Counted from the stretch's first letter, positions 22,910-34,260 are shown. The stretch is 64,000 bases of DNA from Halicephalobus mephisto (GCA_009193035.1 SWDT01000017.1:62001-126000); one strand, 5' to 3'. The notes: generated by a model not told the origin, from the sequence alone. Program-made: numbers and translations.

Positions 22910-23614
22910 ATGATTGGTTGGTTTGAGAAACTTTCACTTCTTGAAATTCCTAATAGACCTGTAATTTTACAATCTGTAGATCAACAATTATTAAATCAAT
23001 CAAAAAATTACTGTAAAAGAGCTACTGTTGTTTCATTTATTTTGTTAATTTTTGGAGGACTTTCGATTCCTTTTATACTATTTTTTACTTGTCAATTCAT
23101 CGGACTTCCACATGAGAATCTGGAGCGATTCGTGGTTTTGAATGGATTCTGTCTCTGTGTTCTGGCTCCATTCGGCATCATAGCCGGTCAAGATAGAAAA
23201 AAAAATTTTTACTTTCCGATTTTGATCTACTTGGTAAGTACTTGAACAAGAGTGATTTTAAAAATTTAAATTTAATGTAAAATAAAAATAATTTTAACTA
23301 TTTAAATTCAAACTACAATAAAAATAACTTTAAATATTTAAACCTAAAATAAAAATAATTTTAAATAGATTTAAATTTATATTTCACTAAAAATAATTGA
23401 CTTGTTTCAGATTGCTGTTTCTATTTTTTCTCTCGTGAATATTACTGTAGGTCCAGACAAGTTACATATGACATCAGCCATATTCGAACCCAGTGGAGTG
23501 TTAAATTTTTTTGTCGCACTTCAAATTACTGTAATTTTCATTTGGATTTATTGGATGGCTTTTAGATCCATTCAAAAATACGAAAATTATGTCGATACTG
23601 GACTAATTGTTTAA
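22910..23614 (+). CDS. Four-transmembrane protein of unknown function (paralogue 2)
   Basis: Two exons (22910-23233, 23411-23614, phase 0), 175 residues. Hydrophobic segments: about 37-62, 74-93, 101-122 and 138-160. The single intron lies after PILIYL, matching the first intron of the gene at 20013-21018, which supports common ancestry. The N-terminus carries MIGWFEKLSLLEIPNRP; the C-terminus is short and polar. A poly(A) signal AATAAA overlaps the region just after the stop (23616-23621). The gene converges with the minus-strand zinc-finger gene, whose stop codon is only 48 bp away, so the two 3' UTRs may overlap. Confidence 0.8.
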
Positions 23615-23662
23615 GAATAAAACTACCCCTGAGATCACAAAAATTTAAAAAGTTTAAAATTC

Positions 23663-25148
23663 TCATTTCGAGGTGCTTTCCTGACTAGATACATTAACTT
23701 CCACCTCTGGAGTCAACTTTGGGGGTCTGCTTCCCTTCAATATACTCGGCAAAGTCATTACGCCAGAGGGTCTGGTGACGGGGACTCTTTGTCTGGGACC
23801 TCCACTGGACCAATTTGCTGCTATAGGAGCTCTGACAACGCTGATTGTTTGACCAGTTCTTGCAGGGACAATGCTTCTAACAATCTTAGGAGCCCCTGGG
23901 TTAGGAATAATTGTATTACCGTGAGAAACCACTTTGATTGGCCTTTGAGCCCCTGAGGGTTGAACAAATCTGACAGTAGTAGTAGCATGTTGAACAAATC
24001 GAACTTTTTGGTTTTGCGCAGGATTAAATGGTCGAAACATGCGTGGGGCTCCGAAATTGGGGTTGTTAGGGGCAACTTGAACAATTGATGGTGTACGATC
24101 TTTAGGTGAGTTGGCATCTGATTTCTGGCCGTTAGTTGTTGTAACTGCTATGGAAACTGGAGTTACGGGTCTTACACCAAAATTAGCGCCGAAATAAGGT
24201 CTATTCGGGGCTAGATGCCCAGAAACAGGGACTCGGGGTGGTGGTCGAGGTCTCACTAAAGATATTCAACCATGAAAATTTATATAAAAACGTAATTAAT
24301 TCTGTAGCACAAACCTGCGGGCATGATGACCTTAGGGAACGGCGCCGGATGTGGTTGAGAAGTTTCTATCGAAGGCAATGGAGCTGCCATTCCGCCGAAT
24401 TGCCTGACTCTGACGGCATGTTCTGCATCGGAAGCTTCTTTCAGTTCCTTCACGGCTTGGACTCTTCTGCCTTGGATATAGCATTTATATTGCTTTGTTG
24501 TCAAATCCACAATCTCAGGGGGTATTTCATCCTGAAATAAGTAGGGTAATTAATGGATTTCATATAAAACAGCAATTTGGGTTCAATAAGGCAATGGAAA
24601 ATTGGTTGGGATTTTCCTGAGTACTTTGATATATGAACTTCAACGCAGAAGGGCAAACAGGGAGTTCTAACCCGAAAATTTCTAGATTTTTTAAAATAGA
24701 ATGTATTTCTAAAAAGTTGATTACGAAACAGAGGAAAGTCGGAATTTCAGTCTGAGTTAACTTCTATCATGTTTTAGAAATTCATATCCAGATGATTTCG
24801 GGGTTCTTATTTCTGATTTTTATGATAGAAGCATGATAAATGACTTACATAACTTCCAGCAAGTTCCTGTTCTCTCAAATCCCAAGCGACGCTGGAGGCT
24901 AGATGTGTCGCCATGTGTTCTCGAAAATCCTCGATGTACTTCCTCAAAAACATTTCTCCACATATGTTGCAGAACAAGTCACCAGTTTCTGGGATGTCAT
25001 CACAAGATCTGGGTGGTTTCTGGCTGAAATTCCATATATGAATGTTTATAAATAAAAGTAATAATGAAACTTACATTTTCTTCAACCTTTTCGCGAGTTT
25101 TTTACGTAACTTTAACGCGAGATACCTTCTTTTAGATTCTGATGTCAT
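23663..25148 (-). CDS. Proline-rich protein with a single C2H2 zinc finger
   Basis: Four exons on the minus strand: 25075-25148, 24849-25023, 24315-24531, 23663-24255; 352 residues. The N-terminus is strongly basic (SKRRYLALKLRKKLAKRLKK, possible nuclear localisation). A C2H2-type finger follows: C43, C46, H61, H65, with a 14-residue loop (slightly longer than the classical 12). Next is an acidic/charged segment with PPEIVDLTTKQYKCYIQGRR. Residues about 155-352 are low complexity, rich in Pro, Val, Arg, Asn and Gln, with repeated NPNFGAP/NRPYFGANFG-like pieces. It is probably a nuclear nucleic-acid-binding protein. No orthologue is recognised. Confidence 0.75.
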
Positions 25149-25894
25149 AATTGAAGTAATAAGGACGAGAAGAAGTGGAAACAAAAGTCGGGAAACGAGA
25201 AACAAGGAGAAAACAACGAGGCGCGCAAAAGTTGGAGCACTGCCAACCGATTCGAGTGGAACATCGGTTTCGAAACGACAATTTTCTAGTTGAGACGCGC
25301 GCTTGTTCAAATCAATGAAGCGACAATCGTCTATGACGCAATTCGTCCAAAGTAACAAATCTGTAATTTTTTTATTTTTTCATGTTAATACTAGAATTTT
25401 CGAATTTTTGAAATCTTCATTTTCCAATTTAAATTAATTCAAAAATCAGAACTGTTGATTTCGAACTAATTCGAAAATTAAGGATTCGAATTCAAAAATC
25501 GAACTAGTTCGGTTCAAAAATTAAGAATTAAAATTTGAATCGAACTAGTTTGGTTCAAAAATTAAGAATTAAAATTTGAATCGAATTAGTTTGGTTCGAA
25601 AATTAGAAATTAAAATTCGAAGATTTCGAAAAATCGACAACTGTTCAAAATCCGTTTGAAAATTGACAATTCTAGTTAGGACCACGGAATTTTTATTTTC
25701 AATCATTTTAAAACTTTTCAAATTACTGATGAAAATTTATTTTTGACACTTTTTATAGTAGACTATTTAGAAACCGGAAAAATTCACTTTTTACTTTAGT
25801 GTTGTTAAATTTGTTTTAAATTATGAGTTAAAATGTAATTTATCAACATTTTGAAGGAAATTTCTTAAATTTATCAATTACCGTAGTTTTAATA
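25149..25894. repeat. Intergenic DNA with a 43-bp tandem repeat
   Basis: 25490-25620 holds about three copies of a unit with GAACTAGTTCGGTTCAAAAA and TTAAGAATTAAAATTTGAAT. The rest is AT-rich and empty. Confidence 0.6.
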
Positions 25895-25993
25895 TAGTAG
25901 AATTTTCTTAAATGCATCCCTCGACAAGAGCAAATCTTCTCTAAAAAAACATTTCCTCCGTCTTTTCGGGTCCCATTTAATGAGGTTCCACTG
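25895..25993. mobile_element. 99-bp MITE-like element with pogo/Tigger-like ends
   Basis: The right end, read inward, is CAGTGGAACCTCATTAAATG and the left end TAGTAGAATTTTCTTAAATG; TA flanks both sides. The ends match the CAGTNGAAC class also seen at 1092-1262 and 30553-30722, with a different interior. Confidence 0.7.
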
Positions 25994-26000
25994 TATTGTA

Positions 26001-26362
26001 ATTGTTCACGGGCACGTGCATTAGCTGCCAGGTTGTCCCTGAATAAGCACCCTTGGTTTCGACACGGGTGATTTTGATAGCTGTCTTTCATATGTACACA
26101 AGTGTTCCATAATTACTTGTAATTGAACGCACTCGATCATACTTATTGGGCGTATGAAACCTAAAACGAACATGTGATCATACCTCTTCATTTTTGTTTT
26201 CAGTTCCTATGTAGAAAAATGAGTGTAATCGAGTACGCTCACTTTGCTTAGCTACAAGTGATGGTGAATCACCTGTGTAGAGTCGGATTCTACTTCTTTT
26301 TCTTTTGTATCCTGTTTGTAACACTCTTATTACAAATATAGGCTCTCGTCGAAGGATTAACA
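26001..26362 (+). repeat. 362-bp dispersed element E, copy 1
   Basis: Near-identical to the reverse complement of 29731-30091. It has a degenerate internal dyad: ACACAAGTGTTCC...ACTTGTA...GCACTCGAT (26096-26140) against its complement at about 26225-26282. No terminal inverted repeat is obvious and there is no long open frame. The two copies flank the first alcohol dehydrogenase gene in opposite orientation. Confidence 0.85.
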
Positions 26363-26498
26363 GGAATTAATAATAATTCTGGAAAATTGATAATTTTACC
26401 TAATGCTTGTCAGAGATGTAAAAATAAAAAACCAAAAAATCCAATTTTATAGTTTTATATTTCGAATTTTCTTCAGACATTTGGTTCGAAATTAAATA

Positions 26499-26580
26499 CC
26501 GTATTTGCTTTATTTACGGTGCACCCCAATATATCAATCGAAAAATAGTGACACATGCGTCACAAATAGAGCAAATACGG
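26499..26580. mobile_element. Short TA-flanked palindromic element, copy 2
   Basis: 82 bp beginning CCGTATTTGCTTTATTTACG and ending AATAGAGCAAATACGG, with TA on both sides. Same family as 2093-2191. Confidence 0.75.
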
Positions 26581-26582
26581 TA

Positions 26583-27890
26583 TATTCCGCTAGTAGGTGA
26601 TCAACGTCCGTCATTAGACACGTGATTTCCTACTTGAATTTGTAAATCGATATATGAAACTTTACCGCAAAGCATTGACTATCTTTTAAGTAAATAAATC
26701 TACGATAATATTTGAATACACTGAATATACTTCCGTAAAAATGCATCCAAATGATCATTACTAAGTACAAAGATGGAAAAAAGTGTAAAATATATTTTAA
26801 TCGTTGTAACTTTCGGAGGTGGGAGTTGACGTAAAAGGATAGCAGAAAAAAAGTTCTTTATTAGAACTTAAGCAACACATATCTCACTCCTACACTAGTG
26901 TCCCCCGTGTATTACTGTAGTCGTGCCGGAACCTAGTATTCAGGGAAGGCGACAACCTCAAATTCAACAGTAACAATCAAGTGACGAGAAAAAAGCTGAT
27001 TTAGTGGTGCACAATCCTAAAAACTAAGAAATTTATGGTCCTAACACGAAAAAGTAAGAAATTTCAGAGTTCGTCATTTTGGGCGAACTGTAACAAACTA
27101 TCGTTTTTTCATCGATTCTAAAAACTAAGAAATTTGTGGTCTTAACACGAAAAAGTGAAAAAATTTATGGATTCAAATTTTGAGCGAATTGGCAAAATGT
27201 GATAAACTATCGTTTTTTCACCAATTCTAAAAACTAAGAAATTTATGGTCTTAACACGAAAAAACAAAAAATCTATAAATTAAAATTTTGGGCGAACTGC
27301 ATCATAAATAATTTTACTTTTCTTAATTTTCTCATTCAAGTTTTTTAAATTTTTTTAAAATAATTTTTTCCATCTTCATTTTCGAATAATTGTATTTTTT
27401 CAAGTTTTATCTCAAGCTATATAACATTCAGAAATTAAAATTTTTCTAAATTAATGTTTATTCTATTTTTGGAAAAAGTTTTATTTTTTTTTCAAAGGTA
27501 TTTATTATCACTTAATGGCCGGACTAGCTATGACTTTTTGTCTCAAAAAAACTGCAAAAAGTCACGCACGTTTCCCGATACTTTGTTGTCTCGAGTGTTC
27601 TTTGAATTCGATGTAAACAACTTTCACTTTCGTTTTTCGTTTTCCATTTATAATAAATCAAAATTTTCAAGGATTATATCGTTCAGAAATACTGATTACA
27701 GTATAATTTAAGAAGTTCCATCAGAAATTTACAAAGTAATTTTTGTAATAAAAAGATTTAAAAAAGTGAACTCGATGAACCCGGACGAAATCGAAAGTTT
27801 TTACAACATTGTTCCCATGTGCGTTCGTCGGTTCCGTTGATCACAACGTGGAGGTTCGTTGGAGCAATTGTAGCAAATCACATGGCATAG
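26583..27890. repeat. Intergenic DNA with a tandem array at about 27000-27310
   Basis: Three units of about 110 bp containing CTAAAAACTAAGAAATTTAT and GTCCTAACACGAAAAAGTAA. 26800-26990 and 27520-27620 are less AT-rich but carry no supported exon. Confidence 0.6.
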
Positions 27891-27896
27891 AGTAGG

Positions 27897-27904
27897 TATA
27901 AAAG
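27897..27904 (+). promoter_or_regulatory. TATA box upstream of the first alcohol dehydrogenase
   Basis: TATAAAAG lies in GTAGGTATAAAAGCCCCCC, 264 bp 5' of the ATG. It lies outside the duplicated arm, so the second copy lacks this element. Confidence 0.55.
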
Positions 27905-27973
27905 CCCCCCGTCGAAACACTGGAACAATTCAGAACTAGTTCCCCACTGAGAACTGACATCTGTAATCTTGAA

Positions 27974-27991
27974 TTCTGGAAGCTTCCGGAA
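27974..27991 (+). promoter_or_regulatory. Candidate heat-shock element
   Basis: TTCtgGAAgcTTCcgGAA has four contiguous alternating 5-bp HSF units. A second, one-mismatch site, TTCtgGgAgcTTCggGAA, lies at 28055-28072. Both are preserved in the inverted copy (32083-32095 region not included; see 32316-32333 and 32383-32395). Confidence 0.5.
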
Positions 27992-28160
27992 TTCAATAGG
28001 AGAGTCCGAAAATTTCAGAATCCTCCGAAACTTTTGGAATTAAGAAATTTTGAATTCTGGGAGCTTCGGGAAATGTGTAGCGAGATTGTTTCGTAATAAC
28101 GTTGGTTTTGAATCTTAGTAATAATCGAATCTCAGTTGCTGCTGAACTTCGAAAACAAAG

Positions 28161-29343
28161 ATGGTTGTTGAAGACATCCCCAAGAAACAAAAAGCCCTGG
28201 TCTTCGAGACCGTTGGAGGTCCTCTGGAAGTCAAGGAAATCGATGTCCCTGAAGTCGGTCCCGAGGATATCCTTGTCAAAGTTATGTACTCTGGAATCTG
28301 CCATACTGACCTCCATGTCTGGCTCGGCGACTTTCCCATCGAGACGAAGGCTCCATTGGTTGGAGGACACGAAGGAGCTGGAATCGTCGTCAAGGTCGGC
28401 TCCAATGTGACCAACTTCAAAGTTGGAGACAGGGCCGGAATCAAGGTTTAAAGTTTTAAATAATCACTTGGGAACTAAACATTTCAGTGGATCAATGCAA
28501 CTTGTCTTGCTTGTGAAAACTGCAAACTCGGATTCGAACCTAACTGCGATTCTGCTACTCAGTCTGGGTTCTCCAGAGACGGAAGTTTCCAACAGTACGC
28601 CTTAGTCAAAGGAACGGAAGCCGCCCGTATCCCCGAGGAATTGAACTTGGCCGAAGCTGCTCCCATTCTTTGTGCTGTAAGTTCTTTGTATATTGTTAAT
28701 GAGTTTAAATAGTTTAAGAATATATAATTTATTCAATTACTTTAATTTTCCAAATTTCCAGGGAGTGACGGTCTACAGAGCCCTCAAGGAATCCAACGTT
28801 AAGGCCGGTCAGATCGTGGCCATCACTGGGGCCGGTGGTGGTCTTGGATCCCTCGCTATCCAGTACGCTAGAGCCATGGGGATGAGAGTCCTCGCAGTAG
28901 ACGTAGGGGAGGCTAAGGAGAAGCATTGCAAGGCTCTAGGGGCGGAATTCTTCGTCGATGCCATCGCCACTCCTAACATCGTGGAAACCATCACCAAGCT
29001 TACCAATGGAGGTCCCCACGGAGTCATCAATGTTGCCACCGCCCAGAAACCCATCGAGCAATCGGCTCAGTACGTCAGAACCCGAGGAACAGTCGTTCTT
29101 GTATCTCTTCCCAAAGACGCCAAAGTGACAACCGATGTCTTCTGGACCGTGTTCAGAGCAATCAACATCAAGGGTTCTTACGTAGGCAACAGACAAGACA
29201 CAGATGAAGCTCTCGATTTCATGGCAAGAAACTCAATCAAAATTCCCTACGAAATCGTGACTCTCGCAGACGTCAAGAGTGTCTATGACAGGATGCTGAA
29301 AGGAACCATCACCAGCCGAGCCGTCATCGATTTGTGGAAATAA
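28161..29343 (+). CDS. Zinc-dependent alcohol dehydrogenase (SODH-like), copy 1
   Basis: Exons 28161-28445, 28488-28676 and 28762-29343 (phase 0), 351 residues, the normal length for this tetrameric yeast-type ADH family. It oxidises alcohols with NAD+. Seen: catalytic zinc ligands C47 (GICHTDLH), H70-E71 (GGHEGAG) and C157 (APILCAGVT); structural zinc cysteines C101, C104, C107, C115; Rossmann loop GAGGGLG (181-187). It resembles the C. elegans sodh-1/sodh-2 pair. The residue at the substrate pocket after GD (yeast Trp) is Phe58. A poly(A) signal AATAAA is at 29541. An inverted duplicate lies at 31032-32213. Confidence 0.95.
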
Positions 29344-29730
29344 TCAAACAATCTACCATATTTTCGGAATAATGTACAGTAATTAGTAAATTCAGTAACC
29401 ACTGCTCACATTATCTGCCGCTTTATAGTGTATTATAGAGATCCAATTATTGGTTTTCTCCAATATTTGTAATAGGGCCCCTTCACTACGCACTGTTTCG
29501 AAATAAGCACGCGTTATGATTACAGTATGACAAAAATGAGAATAAACTTAAAAATCTTCTACATAACTTTGGATTTTTGGTCCAACAAATAAGCCCTTTT
29601 AGATTTGAATTAGGGATATCTGGAATGAAGTAATCGAATCCATAGATTTCAAATAAGAAGTTAGAATTTGAAGTTAGCTTTCAGATTCTTGGATTTTGAT
29701 CTTTAACTCTACATAAATCCACTAAATAAT
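29344..29730. other. 3' region of ADH copy 1
   Basis: 387 bp with the poly(A) signal near 29541. Nothing else was seen. Confidence 0.5.
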
Positions 29731-30091
29731 TGTTAATCCTTCGACGAGAGCCTATATTTGTAATAAGAGTATTACAAACAGAATACAAAAGAAAAAGAAG
29801 TAGGATCCAACTCTACACAGGTGATTCACCATCACTTGTAGCTAAGCGTAATGAGCGTACTCGATTACACTCATTTTTCTACATAGGAACTGAAAAAAAA
29901 ATGAAGAGGTATGATCACATGTTCGTTCTAGGTTTCATACGCCCAATAAGTATGATCAAGTGCGTTCAATTACAAGTAATTATGGAACACTTGTGTACAT
30001 ATGAAAGACAGCTATCAAAATCACCCGTGTCGAAACCAAGGGTGCTTATTCAGGGACAACCTGGCAGCTAATGCACGTGCCTGTGAACAAT
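29731..30091 (-). repeat. 361-bp dispersed element E, copy 2 (inverted)
   Basis: Reverse complement of 26001-26362 with a few substitutions. It lies in the spacer between the two inverted ADH genes. Confidence 0.85.
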
Positions 30092-30552
30092 AATAACTAA
30101 TCGACTTAATTCTTCTTTGAGTAATGTATATCCCGTAATATCCTCAATTTCTAAAGTCATGTCTTAAATCAATTCTAAAATTGACTGATATTTATTATCG
30201 ATTATCGCTGTCTAAATACCCCTCTATCGAAGTTAGGTTTCTTATGTTTTAATGATGTTTAGGACTTACTGTAAATTATGATAGAACAAAATATCAAAAT
30301 CGTGTCTCATTAATAGTAAAAATGGAAAACGAATTCTGTGGTCCGTCCAAAACGGACAACCAGATATGTTATTATCAATCTATAAATTGTTCAATGATGA
30401 GATAAGATACAAAGTTTTCGAAGGTGCTGAATTCATTGGTGGTGGAATTTTCGATCTTTATGAATGCAATTTTTAATTTCAACATTCCTTTATCTTTAGA
30501 TCTTGGTTTCAGAATTGTAATACAAACGATTTCTCTGTATCAAAAAACTATA
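30092..30552. other. Spacer between ADH copies, no gene
   Basis: 460 bp of AT-rich unique sequence. No feature was seen. Confidence 0.5.
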
Positions 30553-30722
30553 TAGTCGAACTTGGATATAAGATACCCCCTTGGGACTGGCGAAAGATAT
30601 CTTATAACAAAGGATATGTTATAGCGGGGTAGATTTGAAGGCAGACTAACCAAACTCACTTAGACCGTATATTATAAGAAATGATATGCTATAATGTGGT
30701 ACCTTATATCCAAGTTCCACTA
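30553..30722. mobile_element. MITE-like inverted-repeat element (pogo/Tigger-like ends), copy 2
   Basis: About 170 bp, left end TAGTCGAACTTGGATATAAG, right end CTTATATCCAAGTTCCACTA. It shares its interior (GGATATGTTATA...ATATTATAAGAAATGATATG) with 1092-1262, with more decay. The flanking TA is clear on the left only. Confidence 0.7.
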
Positions 30723-31031
30723 TCCTTAATATACTGTTCGCGATTTATTAACGAATTTATATATTTCATTTTCTGTATTCAGTAGTAACTACTAATGCTG
30801 TGACTTATCGTAGAGTGCAGGGAGAAGTACTTGAGTATTTATTAGAACGTACAAGTCACAATTCTCTATATATAAACATTGATACAACTTGATGAACCTT
30901 ATAGGAGTATAGTGGTCATTCTGAGACGACCTAATCAGAAAACATCACCTGAATGGTGCCTCCTCAAGTCCCAATAACTAAGTTCACTGATTGCTGTACA
31001 TTATTCCCAAAAAATATCGCAGATTGTTTGA

Positions 31032-32213
31032 TTATTTCCACAAATCAATGACGGAGCGACTGGTGATAGTTCCATTAAGCATTTTATCATAAACACTCTT
31101 GACGTCTTCGAGAGTTACGATCTCGAGAGGAACTTTGATAGAATGTCTCGCTATGAAATCAAGGGCCTCATCAGCATCTTGTCTGTTGCCTACATAAGAA
31201 CCTTTTATGGTGATTGTTTTCATAACAGCCGAGAAGATGTCGATTGTCACTTTGGCGTCTTTGGGAAGAGATACAAGAACGACTGTTCCTCGGGTTCTGA
31301 CGTACTGAGTGGATTGCTCGATGGGTTTCTGGGCGGTGGCAACATTGATGACTCCGTGGGGACCTCCATTGGTAAGTTTGGTGATGGTTTCCACGATGTT
31401 AGGAGTGGCGATGGCATCGACGAAGAATTCTGCCCCTAGAGCCTTGCAGTGTTTCTCCTTAGCCTCCCCTACGTCTACTGCGAGGACTCTCATCCCCATG
31501 GCTCTAGCGTACTGGATGGCGAGGGATCCAAGACCACCACCGGCCCCAGTGATGGCCACGATCTGACCAGCTTGGACATTAGATTCCTTGAGAGCTCTGT
31601 AGACCGTCAATCCCTAGAAGTTTATAAAATCAAAGGAACTACGAAAATTACGTAATTAGAAATAGATTCGAAGTCGTGAAAGACGTAGAAAACTTACGGC
31701 ACACAGAATAGGAGCAGCTGCAGCCAAGTCCAGTCCATCTGGAATGTGATTGGCTTCAATGGCTTTGGCCAGAGCATATTGTTGGAAAGTTCCATTTCTG
31801 CTGAAACCAGAGTAAAGACCAAACGGACAGTTAGGGTCGAATCCACGTTTACAATTTTCACAAGCGCGACAAGTACCATTAATCCACTGAAATGTTTAGT
31901 TCCCAAGTGATTATTTAAAAATTTAAACCTTGATTCCGGCCCTGTCTCCAACTTTGAAGTTGGTCACATTGGAGCCGATCTTGACGACGATTCCAGCTCC
32001 TTCGTGTCCTCCAACCAATGGACATTGTGGTAAAAGTGGAAGATCCCCAAGCCATATATGCAAATCGCTGTGGCAGATTCCAGAGTACATAACTTTGACA
32101 AGGATATCCTCAGGACCGACTTCAGGGACATCGATTTCCTTGACTTCCAGAGGACCTCCAACGGTCTCGAAGACCAGGGCTTTTTGTTTCTTGGGGATGT
32201 CTTCAACAACCAT
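31032..32213 (-). CDS. Zinc-dependent alcohol dehydrogenase (SODH-like), copy 2 (inverted duplicate)
   Basis: Exons on the minus strand: 31929-32213, 31698-31886, 31032-31613, with splice phases and exon lengths identical to copy 1; 351 residues. All zinc ligands and the GAGGGLG loop are kept. Differences from copy 1 come in patches: [20 protein letters not shown] replaces the copy 1 loop (Leu at pocket position 58), most of exon 2 differs ([20 protein letters not shown]), and [12 protein letters not shown] lies near the end. Blocks between the patches are almost identical at the DNA level, including synonymous sites, which points to gene conversion. Its 5' flank is duplicated only to about 32395, so it carries the HSE-like sites but not the TATA box of copy 1. 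Confidence 0.95.
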
Positions 32214-32382
32214 CTTTGTTTTCGAAGTTCAGCAGCAACTGAGATTCGATTATTACTAAGATTCAAAACCAACGTTATTACGAAACAATCTCGCTACACA
32301 TTTCCCGAAGCTCCCAGAACTCAAAATTTCTTAATTCCAAAAATTTCGGAGGATTCTGAAAACTTCAGAATCTCCTATTGAA

Positions 32383-32395
32383 TTCCGGAAGCTTC
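32383..32395 (-). promoter_or_regulatory. Candidate heat-shock element of ADH copy 2
   Basis: TTCcgGAAgcTTC, three alternating HSF units, lies at the outer edge of the duplicated arm. A further site, TTCccGAAgcTCCcaGAA, with one mismatched unit lies at about 32302-32319. Confidence 0.45.
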
Positions 32396-32399
32396 TAAA

Positions 32400-33309
32400 T
32401 TTTTGTATAAGATATGTGAACATAAATTTTTAAAACTTCATAGAAACCTCGAGAAATTTCTGGTTTTAGATATTGATTTAAGATTCGTTCCAGAAAATAA
32501 ACAACTTTGTTTCGAAAAACCTCTTTTAAATTCACTTTTCATCTGTGATTAGTGTACAGCTGGCTCAACAAATCTCAAAGGTGAGATCAAAACAGTTGAT
32601 AAACACACATGGAACCGACGAAGTTAATGATGTTTGTTATATCCGGATCTATTTTTTCATTAATCTTCTTGTTGAAAAAATAATTTAATAAATATTTTAC
32701 AATAATTCATGAAACATAATTTAATTCTAATTTTATAAATATTTTATTATTTTTGAAAATTTTGTATAAATTCAAAGAACATCCAACACAAACGAAATTC
32801 GAACGAGATGTTTGTGCAAAATTTTTTAAACAATTTTAATTTTTTTTTTTAAATTTTTACTTTTTTTTAAACTTTTTTTTCTATTTCGTATTGTATCAAA
32901 TTTACAATGCAATTTCAAACTTAAACAAATTAAATTTTCAATTTTAATTCTTTGCTTCTAAAAATTTTTAATATTTTTATTTCTATTTCGCACAAAATCA
33001 GAGGTTACAGTAATAGAAACAAGAAAATTTATTAATTGTGGTTTTCTCCTTTGACCCGTCTTTCCAGTTGGTTACGTGATGTTTTTCAAGCATTAGTTTA
33101 AAGTATAAAGAGTACGCAGCATGATTGAAGGATCAACTGACAATAAATGACATTGAAAAAAAATCACTAAAGTGTAATAAACAAAAAATCAACAATTTAA
33201 TCTTGAAAAAAATCAACTTGGAAAAATTAAAATAAATTCGATTTTTAGTAGGAAAGTAGTATTTTGTGATTAATAATAAATTAATTTTTTTAATTTCAAT
33301 TATTTCTTT
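32400..33309. other. AT-rich intergenic DNA
   Basis: No open frame or recognisable element was seen. Confidence 0.5.
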
Positions 33310-33995
33310 TATGTTATATATCTTTTTTAAGATGAATATACCTAAAAAGAAGATGGATGTTGAGAAGAGAATGATTGAATATTGAAGATTAAAGATATTA
33401 AAACATTATTTTAAGTAAAAATAATGATGTTATAAGTAATACTTATTAATAAAATATATAGTATACAATAATTTGTAACTTGTGTGTAACATTTTCAATG
33501 TTATATATCATCGTTAAAATAGATATAACCTGAGGCAAAGATGGATGTTGATAGAATGACGATTGAAGATTAAAGATTAAAGATATTAAAACATCATTTT
33601 AAGTAAAAATAATGATGTTATAAGTAATACTTATTAATAAAATATATAGTATACAATTATTTGTAACTTGTGTATAAGATTTTCGATATTATATATCATC
33701 GTTAAAATAGATATAACCTAAGGCAAAGATGGATGTTGATAGAATGACGATTGAATATTGAAGATTAAAAATTTTAAAACATCATTTTAGATAAAAATAA
33801 TGATGTTATAAGTAATACTTATTGATAAAATATATAGTATACAATAATTTGTAACTTGTATGTAACATTTTCGATGTTATATATCATCGTTAAAATAGAT
33901 ATAACCTGAGGCAAAGATGGATGTTGATAGAATGACGATTGAATATTGAAGATTAAAGATTTTAAAACATCATTTTAGGTGAAAATTTAAAATAA
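33310..33995. repeat. About 186-bp tandem repeat, 3.7 copies
   Basis: The unit contains GGATGTTGATAGAATGACGA, TAAAACATCATTTTAAGTAA and ATATATAGTATACAATAATT. The last three copies are nearly identical, the first more diverged. It lies downstream of the IL-17-like gene. Confidence 0.9.
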
Positions 33996-34260
33996 TATTA
34001 CGATAAGTGACAGTAATATTTCATCATAAACAATTCTATTTTAATAATAATGATTTTAGAACTTTTTAGAATTACATAAACTTCCACAATTTTGGATTCC
34101 ATTTGAGAATTTTCTAGGAATTCGCTTCAAGACCATTTTGTTGGAATTTTATCGAAGAAATTTGTACTTTTTATAACATGGTTGTTCAAAAAATAATATT
34201 TACCCGTACAATTCCTGTATTTGAAAGACATAATAGGAAATAAAAAATGATATTTAAGTC

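Noticed and set aside
20013..23614. Operon of the three plus-strand membrane genes
   Set aside because: Gaps of 225 and 347 bp exceed the usual roughly 100 bp, and a TATA-like box precedes the second gene.
31143..32381. Plus-strand frames over ADH copy 2, and minus-strand frames over copy 1
   Set aside because: Antisense shadows of well-supported exons; both are the same pseudo-frames duplicated with the gene.
33310..33995. CRISPR-like array of 186-bp units
   Set aside because: Units are contiguous with no spacers; it is a simple tandem repeat in a eukaryotic genome.
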